From Candidatus Dadabacteria bacterium UBA1144 (GTDB lineage Bacteria; Desulfobacterota_D; UBA1144): DNA of 64,000 nt. Made by a program: the position numbers and the translations under genes. Of the stretch, positions 46,221 through 54,455 are shown piece by piece (within the stretch, counting starts at the first letter, position 1; each line of letters opens with the position of its first letter). The DNA is taken from the NCBI GenBank assembly GCA_002311855.1, contig DCAB01000012.1, positions 379,759-443,758 of the forward strand. Direction: 5' to 3'. The notes beneath the pieces were generated by a model. It was not told the DNA's origin. It saw only the letters and a program-made list of their open reading frames with translations, and searched no databases.

Positions 46221-46221
46221 T

Positions 46222-47109
46222 ATGAGCAAATCAAAATATCTTAAAGAACTTGAAAATGAATCAATTTTCATTTTAAGAGAAGTGGTAGCTGAATTTAATA
46301 ATCCGGTGATGCTTTATTCAGTAGGAAAGGATTCAAGCGTGATGTTACATCTTGCTCAAAAAGCTTTCTACCCAGGTAAAATTCCGTTTTCATTGCTACA
46401 TGTGGACACCGGTTATAAATTTAGAGAAATGTATGAGTTTAGAGATACATTTACAAAAAAAATAGGTGCTAAATTAATAGTTCACAGAAACGAAGAAGCG
46501 ATAGCGCAGGGTGCCCATCCTTCAAGATTAGGAGTAGCTAGATGCTGTGGAGCCCTTAAGACGGAAGCCCTTTTAGATGCGCTCAAAAAATATAAATTTG
46601 ATGCCGCGATTGGTGGTGCAAGAAGAGACGAAGAAAAATCTAGAGCAAAAGAAAGAGTTTTTTCTTTTAGAGACTCTTTTGGTCAATGGGATCCGAAATC
46701 ACAAAGACCCGAACTATGGAGCATTTATAATTCATGTATTCATGAGAACGAATCTGTAAGAATATTTCCATTGTCTAGCTGGACAGAAGTAGATATATGG
46801 AATTATATAAAAGAAGAAAAAATTAAAATTGTCTCATTATATTTCTCTAAAAAAAGAAAAGTTGTTCAAAAAGAAAAAACTTTAATTCCTGCTGAAAATT
46901 TAGACTCTAATGAAAAAGTAGAAGAAATCCAAAGTAGATTTAGATCTCTAGGGTGTATGCCTTGTACTGGAGCAGTGAAATCTAATGCAAATAGTATAGA
47001 TATGATAGTAAAAGAAGCTATTTCTGCAACAAGAAGCGAGAGAGAGAACAGAATAATTGATCATGGCTCAAATACCATGGAAGATAAGAAAAAAGAGGGC
47101 TATTTTTGA
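46222..47109 (+). CDS. cysD: Sulfate adenylyltransferase subunit 2
   Basis: CysD, with CysN, makes APS from ATP and sulfate. It is an adenine-nucleotide hydrolase-like protein with the PP-loop YSVGKDSSVMLHLAQ, LLHVDTGYKFREMYEF and GARRDEEKSRAKERVFSFRD. The C-terminal SLGCMPCTGAV is also conserved. Length is 295 residues. It starts one base after the cysI stop and overlaps cysN by four bases. Confidence 0.96.
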   Translation: MSKSKYLKELENESIFILREVVAEFNNPVMLYSVGKDSSVMLHLAQKAFYPGKIPFSLLHVDTGYKFREMYEFRDTFTKKIGAKLIVHRNEEAIAQGAHPSRLGVARCCGALKTEALLDALKKYKFDAAIGGARRDEEKSRAKERVFSFRDSFGQWDPKSQRPELWSIYNSCIHENESVRIFPLSSWTEVDIWNYIKEEKIKIVSLYFSKKRKVVQKEKTLIPAENLDSNEKVEEIQSRFRSLGCMPCTGAVKSNANSIDMIVKEAISATRSERENRIIDHGSNTMEDKKKEGYF

Positions 47110-48362
47110 TGCCCGATTCGATAGATATCTTGAGATTTGCAACCGCGGGGAGCGTAGATGACGGAAAATCTACTCTTATTGGGAGATTGCTCGTTGATTC
47201 AAAGGGTGTGTTTGATGACCAATTGGAAGCTCTAGAAGGCACTTCTTCTTCGGGCGAAAATAAAGGTATCGATTTTGCCCTATTAACTGATGGTTTACGT
47301 GCTGAGCGCGAGCAGAAAATAACTATTGATGTAGCATATAGATATTTCTCAACTCCGAACAGAAAATTTATAATTGCTGACACTCCAGGACATGTTCAAT
47401 ATACTCGCAATATGTTTACAGGGGCAAGTAATTCTGATTTGGCAATAATATTGATTGATTCTAGAAAGGGTGTTCTTCAGCAATCTAAAAGACATCTATA
47501 TATAAGTTGGCTTTTGGGAATTAAGTATATAATAGTTGCGATTAACAAAATGGATCTTGTAGATTACGATCAAAAAACTTTTGATTTTATATCAAGGGAT
47601 TTTATGAGTATAACAAGTAATTTGTTTATAGAAAAAATTGATTTTGTCCCAATTTCAGCTTTAAAAGGCGATATGGTTGTTCAGAGAGGAAACAAAATGC
47701 CTTGGTATGATGGCCCAACATTAATTGAAATTTTGGAATCAGCCAAATTAAATATAATTGACTATGAAGGTTCGATTAGATTCCCAGTTCAACTAGTTAA
47801 TAGAGTGGATAACAACAAAAGAAAAGATTTTCGTGGCTATATGGGGCGATCTTTGTCAGGTAAAATCTCAGTTGGAAATGAAATAAAAATTTTACCAACT
47901 AATAAAACTTCAAAGGTAAGAGAGTTAATTCTTTCATCAAAAAAAGTCAAAGAAATAAATTTTTATGATTCGGGAACGATACTACTTGAAGATGAAATCG
48001 ATATTTCAAGAGGAGATATGTTTTCTTCAATAGGCAACGAACCACAGATTTCAAATTCTGTTACAGCCAATATTTGTTGGATGGACGAGAAACAACTTGG
48101 CATCAAAAAAAAATATTTGTTTAAACATTGCAATAAAATATCAAAAGCGATTATCAAAAAGATAATATATAAGGTTGATATGGAAACCTTAAATCAAATC
48201 CCTGCTGACAATACCTTAGATATGAACGACATTGGTCAAGTCGATATAGTATTACAAAATAAAATTGTTTTTGATTCTTATTCGGAGAATAAGAATACAG
48301 GATCATTTATCTTGATAAATACAGACTCCAATAATACGGTTGCGGCGGGGACTATTCTTTAG
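47106..48362 (+). CDS. cysN: Sulfate adenylyltransferase subunit 1 (GTPase)
   Basis: CysN is the EF-Tu-like GTPase subunit that powers APS synthesis. G1 is GSVDDGKSTLIGRLL, G3 DTPGHVQYTRNM and G4 NKMD, followed by two beta-barrel domains. It is 418 residues, somewhat short at the C-terminus compared with E. coli, and is not fused to the APS kinase CysC. That is consistent with the APS-type reductase nearby. Confidence 0.95.
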   Translation: MMPDSIDILRFATAGSVDDGKSTLIGRLLVDSKGVFDDQLEALEGTSSSGENKGIDFALLTDGLRAEREQKITIDVAYRYFSTPNRKFIIADTPGHVQYTRNMFTGASNSDLAIILIDSRKGVLQQSKRHLYISWLLGIKYIIVAINKMDLVDYDQKTFDFISRDFMSITSNLFIEKIDFVPISALKGDMVVQRGNKMPWYDGPTLIEILESAKLNIIDYEGSIRFPVQLVNRVDNNKRKDFRGYMGRSLSGKISVGNEIKILPTNKTSKVRELILSSKKVKEINFYDSGTILLEDEIDISRGDMFSSIGNEPQISNSVTANICWMDEKQLGIKKKYLFKHCNKISKAIIKKIIYKVDMETLNQIPADNTLDMNDIGQVDIVLQNKIVFDSYSENKNTGSFILINTDSNNTVAAGTIL

Positions 48363-48378
48363 CGCCTGACATAAATTT

Positions 48379-49284
48379 ATGAATAAATATAAAATTATAA
48401 GTTTCTATAAATTTATTGATATTGATTCTCCTCAATCCCTTCAAGATAGATTTTATATATTTTGCAAAAAGTCGAAAATTTTAGGAACTTTAATAATTGC
48501 CAATGAAGGAATTAATGGAATGTTGGCGGGACAAGAAAGCAAAATAGATGAAATAAGTGAAAAACTTTTTGAACTGAGATTAGATCGAGATGATATAAAG
48601 ATTTCATTTTCTGAAATCAAGCCATTTAATAGATTGAGGATAAAGCTTAAAAAAGAAATTATAAGTTTGGGTAGCCCTGAGAAATCTAATCCTAATAAAT
48701 TAGTAGGGAAACATGTTAAACCAAAAGATTGGAATCAACTTTTAGATAAAAAAGATGTAATTCTTGTTGATACTAGGAATTGTTTTGAAACATCCATAGG
48801 AACTTTCGATGGAGCACTCGTTCCAAATATCAATACTTTCAAAGAATTTCCTGGATTTCTGAAAACGTTGGAAGGTCAAAAAGAAAAAAAAATAGCAATG
48901 TTTTGTACTGGTGGAATAAGATGTGAAAAAGTAACTTCTTACATGCTGGAGGTAGGATTTAAAAAAGTTTTTCATCTAAAAGGGGGAATAGTAAAATACT
49001 TAGAAACAGTTCCTGAAAGTGAATCCAAATGGGAGGGAGAATGTTTTGTTTTTGATAATAGGGTTACGGTTGAACATGGAATGAAGGCAGGAACTTATGT
49101 TACATGTAATGCATGTGGAGAACCTTTGAATAATAAGGATATGGATTCTCCGAAGTTCAATAAAGGTATATCTTGTCCACAGTGTTACGATAAATTAACA
49201 AAAAAACAAATTGTTAAAGTCACTGAAAGACAAAAACAGGTTGAACTCGCAAAAAAAAGAGGAGGGATCCACGTTGGGGAATAG
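48379..49284 (+). CDS. trhO: tRNA uridine(34) hydroxylase, rhodanese family
   Basis: TrhO (YceA) is an oxygen-dependent enzyme that hydroxylates U34 in certain tRNAs. The N-terminal acylphosphatase-like domain has ILGTLIIANEGINGMLAG. The rhodanese domain has DTRNCFETSIGTFDGA and the active-site loop MFCTGGIRCEKVTSYM with the conserved Cys. The C-terminus carries two CxxC pairs (CNACGEPL and CPQCYD), probably a zinc site. Length is 301 residues. The next gene starts inside its end. Its presence after cysN may be operon convenience. Confidence 0.93.
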   Translation: MNKYKIISFYKFIDIDSPQSLQDRFYIFCKKSKILGTLIIANEGINGMLAGQESKIDEISEKLFELRLDRDDIKISFSEIKPFNRLRIKLKKEIISLGSPEKSNPNKLVGKHVKPKDWNQLLDKKDVILVDTRNCFETSIGTFDGALVPNINTFKEFPGFLKTLEGQKEKKIAMFCTGGIRCEKVTSYMLEVGFKKVFHLKGGIVKYLETVPESESKWEGECFVFDNRVTVEHGMKAGTYVTCNACGEPLNNKDMDSPKFNKGISCPQCYDKLTKKQIVKVTERQKQVELAKKRGGIHVGE

Positions 49285-49771
49285 ATTAATATTTTGTTTG
49301 TTCTTCTGTTTGACTTTGTCATGTGATAATCAATCGGAAGTTTTCATTGCGGATGCTGTATTCGTAGATTCTATGAATAAACAAATTGGTAGGGTGGAAA
49401 TAATAGAACAAGGAAGAGGTTCAAATTTTAGAATCGAATTAAGTTCTCTTAATCATGGATATTATGCAATGCATATTCATGAGAAAGGAGTTTGTGAACC
49501 CCCAAACTTTACGACGTCTGGAAATCATCATGGTCTGAGATCCGATGGAACATTCGCAGGAGATTTTAAACCAATTAATATCAAGAAAGAGGTTAATAGG
49601 TATACTAACAAGATTAAAGATTTCAATAAGATTATTTTTTTGCCTGATATTTTTTTAAATCCCAGCTCAGAATCGTCTATTATGGATGAAGATGGTTCAT
49701 CAATTATTGTTCATGAAAATATGCACGGAGGGGCTAGGATTGCTTGCGCGGTAATTAAAATTAGGAATTAA
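49274..49771 (+). CDS. Cu/Zn superoxide dismutase-like lipoprotein with altered metal site
   Basis: A periplasmic lipoprotein of about 165 residues. The TTG at 49274 gives MGNRLIFCLFFCLTLSC, a clean lipoprotein signal; it lies eight bases after GGAGG and 11 bases inside the end of trhO. The SodC pattern is seen in HGYYAMHIHEKGVCEPP (two Cu His), IIVHENM (Cu His) and GGARIACAVI with the disulfide Cys. The zinc loop is shortened to TSGNHHGLRSDGTFAGDF: the usual HxGD histidine is Phe, and one more His seems missing. Cu binding is plausible but dismutase activity is uncertain. Confidence 0.8.
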   Translation: MGNRLIFCLFFCLTLSCDNQSEVFIADAVFVDSMNKQIGRVEIIEQGRGSNFRIELSSLNHGYYAMHIHEKGVCEPPNFTTSGNHHGLRSDGTFAGDFKPINIKKEVNRYTNKIKDFNKIIFLPDIFLNPSSESSIMDEDGSSIIVHENMHGGARIACAVIKIRN

Positions 49772-50013
49772 GAATATTTATTTAGTTCTCCAGACTTATT
49801 TAATATATTTAATTCATCAAAACCACCAATAAATTTATTATTTATTATTATTATCGGAACTGTTTTCCAATTATACTTATTTGAAATCTCCAATCTGAGT
49901 TCCCTATCTGACGTCAGATCAATTTCTTTAAATTCAAGCCCTTTTACTTTTAGTAAATTTTTTGCGGCTATGCAGAAAGGACACGATTCAGTTGTGTAGA
50001 GCTCAATTTCCAC
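49768..50013 (-). CDS. grxC: Glutaredoxin (GrxC-like)
   Basis: A dithiol glutaredoxin of about 81 residues with active site CPFC (TTESCPFCIAAKNLL), the cis-Pro loop KTVPIIIINN and glutathione-site GGFDEL. The start is a GTG at 50013 (VEIELYTTE), eight bases after AGGAAGGA; the TTG or other starts further upstream would add residues that do not fit the family. It overlaps the end of the upstream membrane protein gene by 11 bases and the end of sodC by four. It could serve the nearby APS reductase. Confidence 0.92.
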   Translation of the reverse strand: MEIELYTTESCPFCIAAKNLLKVKGLEFKEIDLTSDRELRLEISNKYNWKTVPIIIINNKFIGGFDELNILNKSGELNKYS

Positions 50014-50446
50014 TATCGGAATCCTTCCTATAAAACAAAGCAATAGTAAAATAAAAAATTAATATAGCAAAAAAATCTTGAATTAAAAATACTTCGATTT
50101 CTTTAAATCTTAGCATTCCTAATTTTGCAATTGAGATAAAACAATAAATTAGAAATACGAAAAAACTTAAGAAAATGCCTTTAACGATTCTACCAAATTT
50201 AATCCTATCATAGAAAATGATATACAGAGAACCTAGCATAACCGAACATAAATAAAAAATTATTATTGAATAGAATGCATTCTGTGGAAAGAAATAATTT
50301 ATTTTAGAAAAATAATATAAAATGTCTATAGAGTCGAATGGGTAGAATGCATTTGTATAAAATAAATAAGTCAATAATCCCGCAACAGCAACAGCTAGAA
50401 GAAAATTTAAAAAACTTAATAATAAACCTATTACTTTTTTGAACAC
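50003..50446 (-). CDS. Membrane protein of unknown function, upstream of glutaredoxin
   Basis: A 147-residue protein starting at GTG (50446). It has four hydrophobic segments: VIGLLLSFLNFLLAVAVAGL, AFYSIIIFYLCSVMLGSLYI, GIFLSFFVFLIYCFISIA and VFLIQDFFAILIFYFTIAL. I recognise no family. Translational overlap with the glutaredoxin gene implies co-expression, so a redox role at the membrane is possible but not shown. Confidence 0.55.
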   Translation of the reverse strand: MFKKVIGLLLSFLNFLLAVAVAGLLTYLFYTNAFYPFDSIDILYYFSKINYFFPQNAFYSIIIFYLCSVMLGSLYIIFYDRIKFGRIVKGIFLSFFVFLIYCFISIAKLGMLRFKEIEVFLIQDFFAILIFYFTIALFYRKDSDSGN

Positions 50447-50565
50447 TTAGGTTTAGATTAATTGAAAAAAAAAGAAAAAAAAAGAGTTAAAGAAATATAA
50501 TAAATTACGTAAGCTACAACCAACAACCGATATTGACCAGCGGGTGCTCCATTCGTAACAATCCA

Positions 50566-50600
50566 TTGGTTGCTAAAATTAATCAAATCCTAGCAACCAA
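50566..50600 (-). other. Hairpin downstream of the 67-residue protein gene
   Basis: TTGGTTGCTA (50566-50575) and TAGCAACCAA (50591-50600) are perfect 10-base inverted arms around a 15-base loop. On the minus strand they lie about 43 bases past the stop at 50643. No run of T follows directly, so it is not a typical intrinsic terminator; it could stabilise the mRNA end or belong to a small RNA. The rest of the 196-base gap (50447-50642) contains A-rich runs and a short GC-richer patch at about 50537-50550 but no gene I can support. Confidence 0.4.
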
Positions 50601-50642
50601 ACATGAACTTATTAATTTATAAAACCACGACTTAGAACTTTC

Positions 50643-50846
50643 TTAGTCGGCGAGCCCATTCTTTCTTTTTGTTGGACCCTTTTCTGGACGACCAAAGTCA
50701 AGGCCGACTATTGCTGCCCAGTTTTGTGATCCAGCAACGTGTCCTGCATAGCCTCTTGCGTTCTGAGGATTGTGTGCACTTTGACCTGTATCTATACTCA
50801 CGCGCCTAGCCCAATTTCTCATTGGGGAATTTTGTTGATCTGGCAT
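50643..50846 (-). CDS. Orphan 67-residue basic protein with strong expression signals
   Basis: The product starts MPDQQNSPMRNWARRVSID and ends KKGPTKRKNGLAD-like (GPTKRKNGLAD). It is rich in Asn, Gln, Gly, Ala and Arg, has no signal peptide or membrane helix, and contains YAGHVAGSQNWAAIVGLDFG. GGAGGTG at 50851-50857 sits just before the ATG, one of the strongest ribosome binding sites in the window, and a good promoter lies upstream. Base composition is visibly richer in G and C than the surroundings. I recognise no family. Such signals point to a real, abundant protein. Confidence 0.65.
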   Translation of the reverse strand: MPDQQNSPMRNWARRVSIDTGQSAHNPQNARGYAGHVAGSQNWAAIVGLDFGRPEKGPTKRKNGLAD

Positions 50847-50867
50847 ATTACACCTCCATCTAGGTTA

Positions 50868-50896
50868 ATTGTATCAAATGGCAATTCCAAATTCAA
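50868..50896 (-). promoter_or_regulatory. Promoter of the 67-residue protein gene
   Basis: On the minus strand TTGAAT (50891-50896) and TACAAT (50868-50873) are separated by exactly 17 bases, just after the ferredoxin stop codon. The expected start near 50861 gives a leader of about 15 bases that contains TAGATGGAGGTG. Confidence 0.55.
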
Positions 50897-50906
50897 TAAA
50901 CATTAT

Positions 50907-51194
50907 TTAATCTTCTAATTCTTCAATTATTAGGCTAGTTAAGGGAGTAGCAATACATAGCAAGGCCATATTATTATCGATATCTTCTTTAGTTAAGCTA
51001 TTTGGGTCGGGAGGGTGAATATATTTTATTTCCCCTTTTATAATCTTTGCCATACACGTGGTACACATACCTTGCATGCAACTATAAGGAAGCTTCAATC
51101 CTTGATTATTTGAAGACGTTAGTATTGATTCACCTTCTATTATGTCTATGGTTTTATTTAATTTTACAAACTTAATTTGATGAACTTTTGACAT
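50907..51194 (-). CDS. Plant-type [2Fe-2S] ferredoxin
   Basis: A 95-residue ferredoxin with cluster ligands in YSCMQGMCTTC (C-x4-C-x2-C) and LLCIA, and the usual GESILTSSNNQGLKLPYSC approach. It lacks fused reductase domains and would carry single electrons in the cytoplasm. Its partner is not shown by its neighbours; the CysI sulfite reductase, which has no CysJ here, is one possible acceptor. It is divergent from lysA across 60 bases. Confidence 0.9.
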   Translation of the reverse strand: MSKVHQIKFVKLNKTIDIIEGESILTSSNNQGLKLPYSCMQGMCTTCMAKIIKGEIKYIHPPDPNSLTKEDIDNNMALLCIATPLTSLIIEELED

Positions 51195-51241
51195 CGTTAA
51201 CTCTCAATTGATTTCTATTGCAGCACTTATTGGCTAAAATA

Positions 51242-51247
51242 TATAAT
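51242..51247 (+). promoter_or_regulatory. -10 box immediately before lysA
   Basis: TATAAT lies seven bases before the lysA ATG (51255), placing the transcription start at the start codon. TTGCAG 18 bases upstream is a poor -35. This is the third such arrangement in the window, after greA and lspA. Confidence 0.4.
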
Positions 51248-51254
51248 AATTGAA

Positions 51255-52499
51255 ATGGTAACTTATAGAAACAAAGAACTTTTTGTCGAGAATGTTAGTT
51301 TTAAAACTTTAGCTAGCACATATGGAACTCCTTGCTATATATATAGTAAAAAATATTTAGTAGAACAATTTAGTGATTATAAAAATGCCTTTAAAGGTTA
51401 TCCCCAAACTATCATTTGCTATTCGGTAAAAGCTAATTCTAATTTATCGATTTTAAAAGTATTCAAAGAAATGGGTTCGGGTTTTGATATTGTGTCAGGG
51501 GGAGAATTGGAAAGAGTTATCGCGATTGGAGCCAATCCAAAAAAAGTAGTTTTCTCTGGAGTAGCTAAATCAAACGAAGAAGTAAAAAAGGCCATTGAAT
51601 TTGGAATTCTATTTTTTAATGTCGAATCTTTTGATGAACTCGAGGTAATTAATAAAATTGCAAAGAAAACTAGACATGTCGCTGAAATATCTATAAGAGT
51701 TAATCCTGACATAAATCCTAAAACTCATCCCTATATTTCTACTGGTTTGAAATCAAGCAAATTTGGAATACCAATTAGGCAATCTTTTGAAATTTACAGA
51801 GAAGCAAAGAAGATGAAAAATATAAAACTAATCGGTATCGATGCACATATAGGCTCACAAATTTTGGATCTTGATCCTTTTGAGGACTCTTTAGAAAGAT
51901 TGGAGAATCTATATTTCAAACTTAAAGATGAAAATATAAATATAGATTTTATTGACATAGGCGGAGGTCTAGGAATTAAATATAAGGACGAAGATCGCCC
52001 GCCGTCCAAAAAAAAATTTGCTCAGAAAATTATTAAAAGAATGAAAAGAATTAATTGCAAATTGCTACTTGAGCCTGGTAGGTCTCTTGTTGGAAATTCT
52101 GGCTATCTTCTTACAGCGGTTGTGTACAAAAAAAATAATTACAAAAAAAACTTCTTGATAATTGATGCTGGTATGAACGATTTGTTAAGGCCTGCACTTT
52201 ATGGATCATATCATAAAATTAGTAAAGTTATTCGATCCCACAAGGATGAAAAAATTTACGATGTTGTTGGCCCAATCTGTGAGACGGGAGATGTAATAGC
52301 AAAGAATTTATCTATGAATGATGTGAAATTAGGAGACATTTTAGTTATACATTCTGCTGGTGCTTATGGGGCTACTATGTCATCAAATTACAATACAAGA
52401 CCCAAAATTCCAGAAATCCTTGTCTCCGGAAACAAAACATTTTTAATAAGAAAAAAAGAGACCATATCTCAAATTTTAGAAAATGAGGTAATTATATAA
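51255..52499 (+). CDS. lysA: Diaminopimelate decarboxylase
   Basis: LysA decarboxylates meso-diaminopimelate to lysine with PLP. The PLP Lys is in CYSVKANSNLSILK. Further motifs are GIDAHIGSQILD, FIDIGGGLGI, EPGRSLVGNSG, GPICETGDVIA with the active-site Cys, and AGAYGATMSSNYN. Length is 414 residues. exbB begins one base after its stop, so lysA and the exbBD genes are likely one transcript. Confidence 0.96.
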   Translation: MVTYRNKELFVENVSFKTLASTYGTPCYIYSKKYLVEQFSDYKNAFKGYPQTIICYSVKANSNLSILKVFKEMGSGFDIVSGGELERVIAIGANPKKVVFSGVAKSNEEVKKAIEFGILFFNVESFDELEVINKIAKKTRHVAEISIRVNPDINPKTHPYISTGLKSSKFGIPIRQSFEIYREAKKMKNIKLIGIDAHIGSQILDLDPFEDSLERLENLYFKLKDENINIDFIDIGGGLGIKYKDEDRPPSKKKFAQKIIKRMKRINCKLLLEPGRSLVGNSGYLLTAVVYKKNNYKKNFLIIDAGMNDLLRPALYGSYHKISKVIRSHKDEKIYDVVGPICETGDVIAKNLSMNDVKLGDILVIHSAGAYGATMSSNYNTRPKIPEILVSGNKTFLIRKKETISQILENEVII

Positions 52500-52500
52500 T

Positions 52501-53115
52501 ATGAATGATTCATTAATAATCTCAATTTTTGATAAAGGGGGGTTTTTTGTATATCCAATATTATTATGTTCAATAATTGCCCTATCAATTTTTCTTAAAA
52601 GACTATATTTAACTAGAAGAAAAAATATATTTACCCTCGGTTTTTTGGGAAAATTAGAAAATTATATTTCTGAGGGTAATTTTGATAGTTGTATTGTTTT
52701 TTGTCAAAAAGATGGATCAGTTTTTTCAAAAATAGTTGTCACTGCGTTACTTAATAGAAGTAAGCCGACCAATGAATTAGAGAAAATAATTGAGGATGAA
52801 GGTGTAAGGCAAATATTTGATCTTTCAAAATCTAACGAAATACTAGGATCTCTAAGTAACATTAGCACGCTCCTTGGTTTATTGGGAACAATATCCGGAA
52901 TGATTACAGTTTTTCAAGTGATAGCTACCCAACCTGTAGTTGACCCTCCTAGTTTAGCGGGAGGTATATCCGAAGCATTGTACACTACTGCATTTGGCTT
53001 GCTTGTGGCTATCCCAACTTTTATTGGGTACAAATTTTTGGCAGAAAGAATTAATGAAATCGCTATGATGCTCCAAGCTGAATCTATGAAATTATTATCA
53101 AGGATAAAAAATTAA
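52501..53115 (+). CDS. exbB: ExbB/TolQ-family proton channel
   Basis: A 204-residue inner-membrane protein of the MotA/TolQ/ExbB family. Helix 1 (FFVYPILLCSIIALSIFLKRLY) is followed by a cytoplasmic loop, then the conserved LSNISTLLGLLGTISGMITVF and GGISEALYTTAFGLLVAIPTFIGYKF helices split by a short turn. It pairs with the ExbD-like protein that follows and probably energises TonB (33825-34622). A TolQ role cannot be excluded, but no tolB, pal or tolA gene is nearby. Confidence 0.9.
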   Translation: MNDSLIISIFDKGGFFVYPILLCSIIALSIFLKRLYLTRRKNIFTLGFLGKLENYISEGNFDSCIVFCQKDGSVFSKIVVTALLNRSKPTNELEKIIEDEGVRQIFDLSKSNEILGSLSNISTLLGLLGTISGMITVFQVIATQPVVDPPSLAGGISEALYTTAFGLLVAIPTFIGYKFLAERINEIAMMLQAESMKLLSRIKN

Positions 53116-53119
53116 TTCT

Positions 53120-53518
53120 ATGAATTTTACTAAAAATATTCAAGATAATAAATTAAACCTAGACCTTACACCAATAATAGATGTCGTATTTAATCTTTTG
53201 ATTTTTTTTGCGTTGTCTTTGAACTTTAGTGAAATTACTTCGAGTTTGAATATCAAGTTGCCAAAGGCGAAGTCTTCTGAAGTAATAACTGATCAACAAA
53301 TTGTCATCAGCATAGAAAAGGGCAATAAAATCTCAATCAACGATAAAGCAGTTTTTCTGGATCAAATTCCAACATATTTGTCAAACGAGAACCAAAATAA
53401 GGTAGTTGTTATCAAAGCTGACACAACTATAGATCACGGATTTGTCGTACAAATTATGGATATAATTAAACAATCAGGGTTCAAAAAACTAGGAATAGCA
53501 ACCAAGAAAGTAGAATAA
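53120..53518 (+). CDS. exbD: ExbD/TolR-family protein
   Basis: A 132-residue protein with one N-terminal membrane helix bearing the essential Asp (LTPIIDVVFNLLIFFALSL) and a periplasmic domain (KLPKAKSSEVI, VIKADTTIDHGFVVQIMDII, GFKKLGIATKK). It starts four bases after exbB. ExbB, ExbD and TonB would form the energy-transducing complex. Confidence 0.9.
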   Translation: MNFTKNIQDNKLNLDLTPIIDVVFNLLIFFALSLNFSEITSSLNIKLPKAKSSEVITDQQIVISIEKGNKISINDKAVFLDQIPTYLSNENQNKVVVIKADTTIDHGFVVQIMDIIKQSGFKKLGIATKKVE

Positions 53519-53558
53519 GAAATTTTCTATGAACAATACAAAATTTTAAAAAATAAAA

Positions 53559-54455
53559 ATGAAAAAGAATTCAAATATGCTTTTGGGTTATTCATTGGTA
53601 ATTGGAACAGCGTTCTTTACGGCTTTTTCATATATTTTTGGAACAATGGTGTCACTTGATTTGTACCCTGAGACAATTGCATTTTATTGGTTTTTCGGAG
53701 CCTTTTTGGTTGCTCTTGTCAAAAGATGGATATTCTCGATTTTTGACACTAAATATAAGATTTCTATATCCGACTTAAGAAAATATTCCCTAGTAATGGG
53801 GATATCGTCGGTAGCTACAATTTTTGGTATGGTTTTCTGGGTAATAGCTTTGCGGGAAATAGGCCCACCGATGACTTCTTTTCTAATGAAGTTTCAAGTT
53901 GTATTCTCCGTAATATTAGGATTCTTATTTTTAAATGAAAAACTAAGAAAGCTAGAAATTTTTGGTATTTTTCTAACCCTTATAGGAGGACTTGTAATCA
54001 CTTATGATATTTCTCATTTTGAACTTAAGGGTGGATTGTTCGCAATATTCGCTGCTTTTTCTTATTCTTGTCTTTTTCTAATAGTGAGAAAACTGGGTTC
54101 AAAATTAAATATGATGATAGTTGCTACATTAAGATCATTAGGAGTTGCTATTCTTGCCGTGGCTTATCTACTCTTTACAAATAAATTCCAATTTCCGTCC
54201 GGTTTAGATCTCGCATATATGTTTATTGGGGGAACATTTGGGGCATATATAGGTAAAGCTTTCCAATTTCAGGCGATTAAGCTTGTTGATATCTCTAGAA
54301 CAACAGCGATTACTCCGCTTGAAGCGGTTTTTGTAATTGGTCTAACTTTTGTATTTTTTGATACGATTCCAAGTAGTATTAAATTAACTGGCGGTGCTCT
54401 AATAATTTTGGGAGTGCTTTTTCTCTTAATCTTTAGAAATGAAAATGTAGGCTAA
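53559..54455 (+). CDS. EamA/DMT-family transporter
   Basis: A 298-residue protein with about ten membrane helices in two EamA repeats (AFFTAFSYIFGTMVSLDLYP, REIGPPMTSFLMKFQVVFSV with FLNEKLRKLEIFG; then AAFSYSCLFLIVRKLG and SRTTAITPLEAVFVIGLTF). Members export or import small metabolites; the substrate here is unknown. It lies about 40 bases after exbD and overlaps ddl by four bases, tail to tail. Confidence 0.88.
   Translation: MKKNSNMLLGYSLVIGTAFFTAFSYIFGTMVSLDLYPETIAFYWFFGAFLVALVKRWIFSIFDTKYKISISDLRKYSLVMGISSVATIFGMVFWVIALREIGPPMTSFLMKFQVVFSVILGFLFLNEKLRKLEIFGIFLTLIGGLVITYDISHFELKGGLFAIFAAFSYSCLFLIVRKLGSKLNMMIVATLRSLGVAILAVAYLLFTNKFQFPSGLDLAYMFIGGTFGAYIGKAFQFQAIKLVDISRTTAITPLEAVFVIGLTFVFFDTIPSSIKLTGGALIILGVLFLLIFRNENVG

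Noticed and set aside
50447..50642. tRNA or other stable RNA gene in the largest gene-free stretch
   Set aside because: Apart from one hairpin I find no cloverleaf, T-loop sequence (GTTCRA) or other known RNA fold here.
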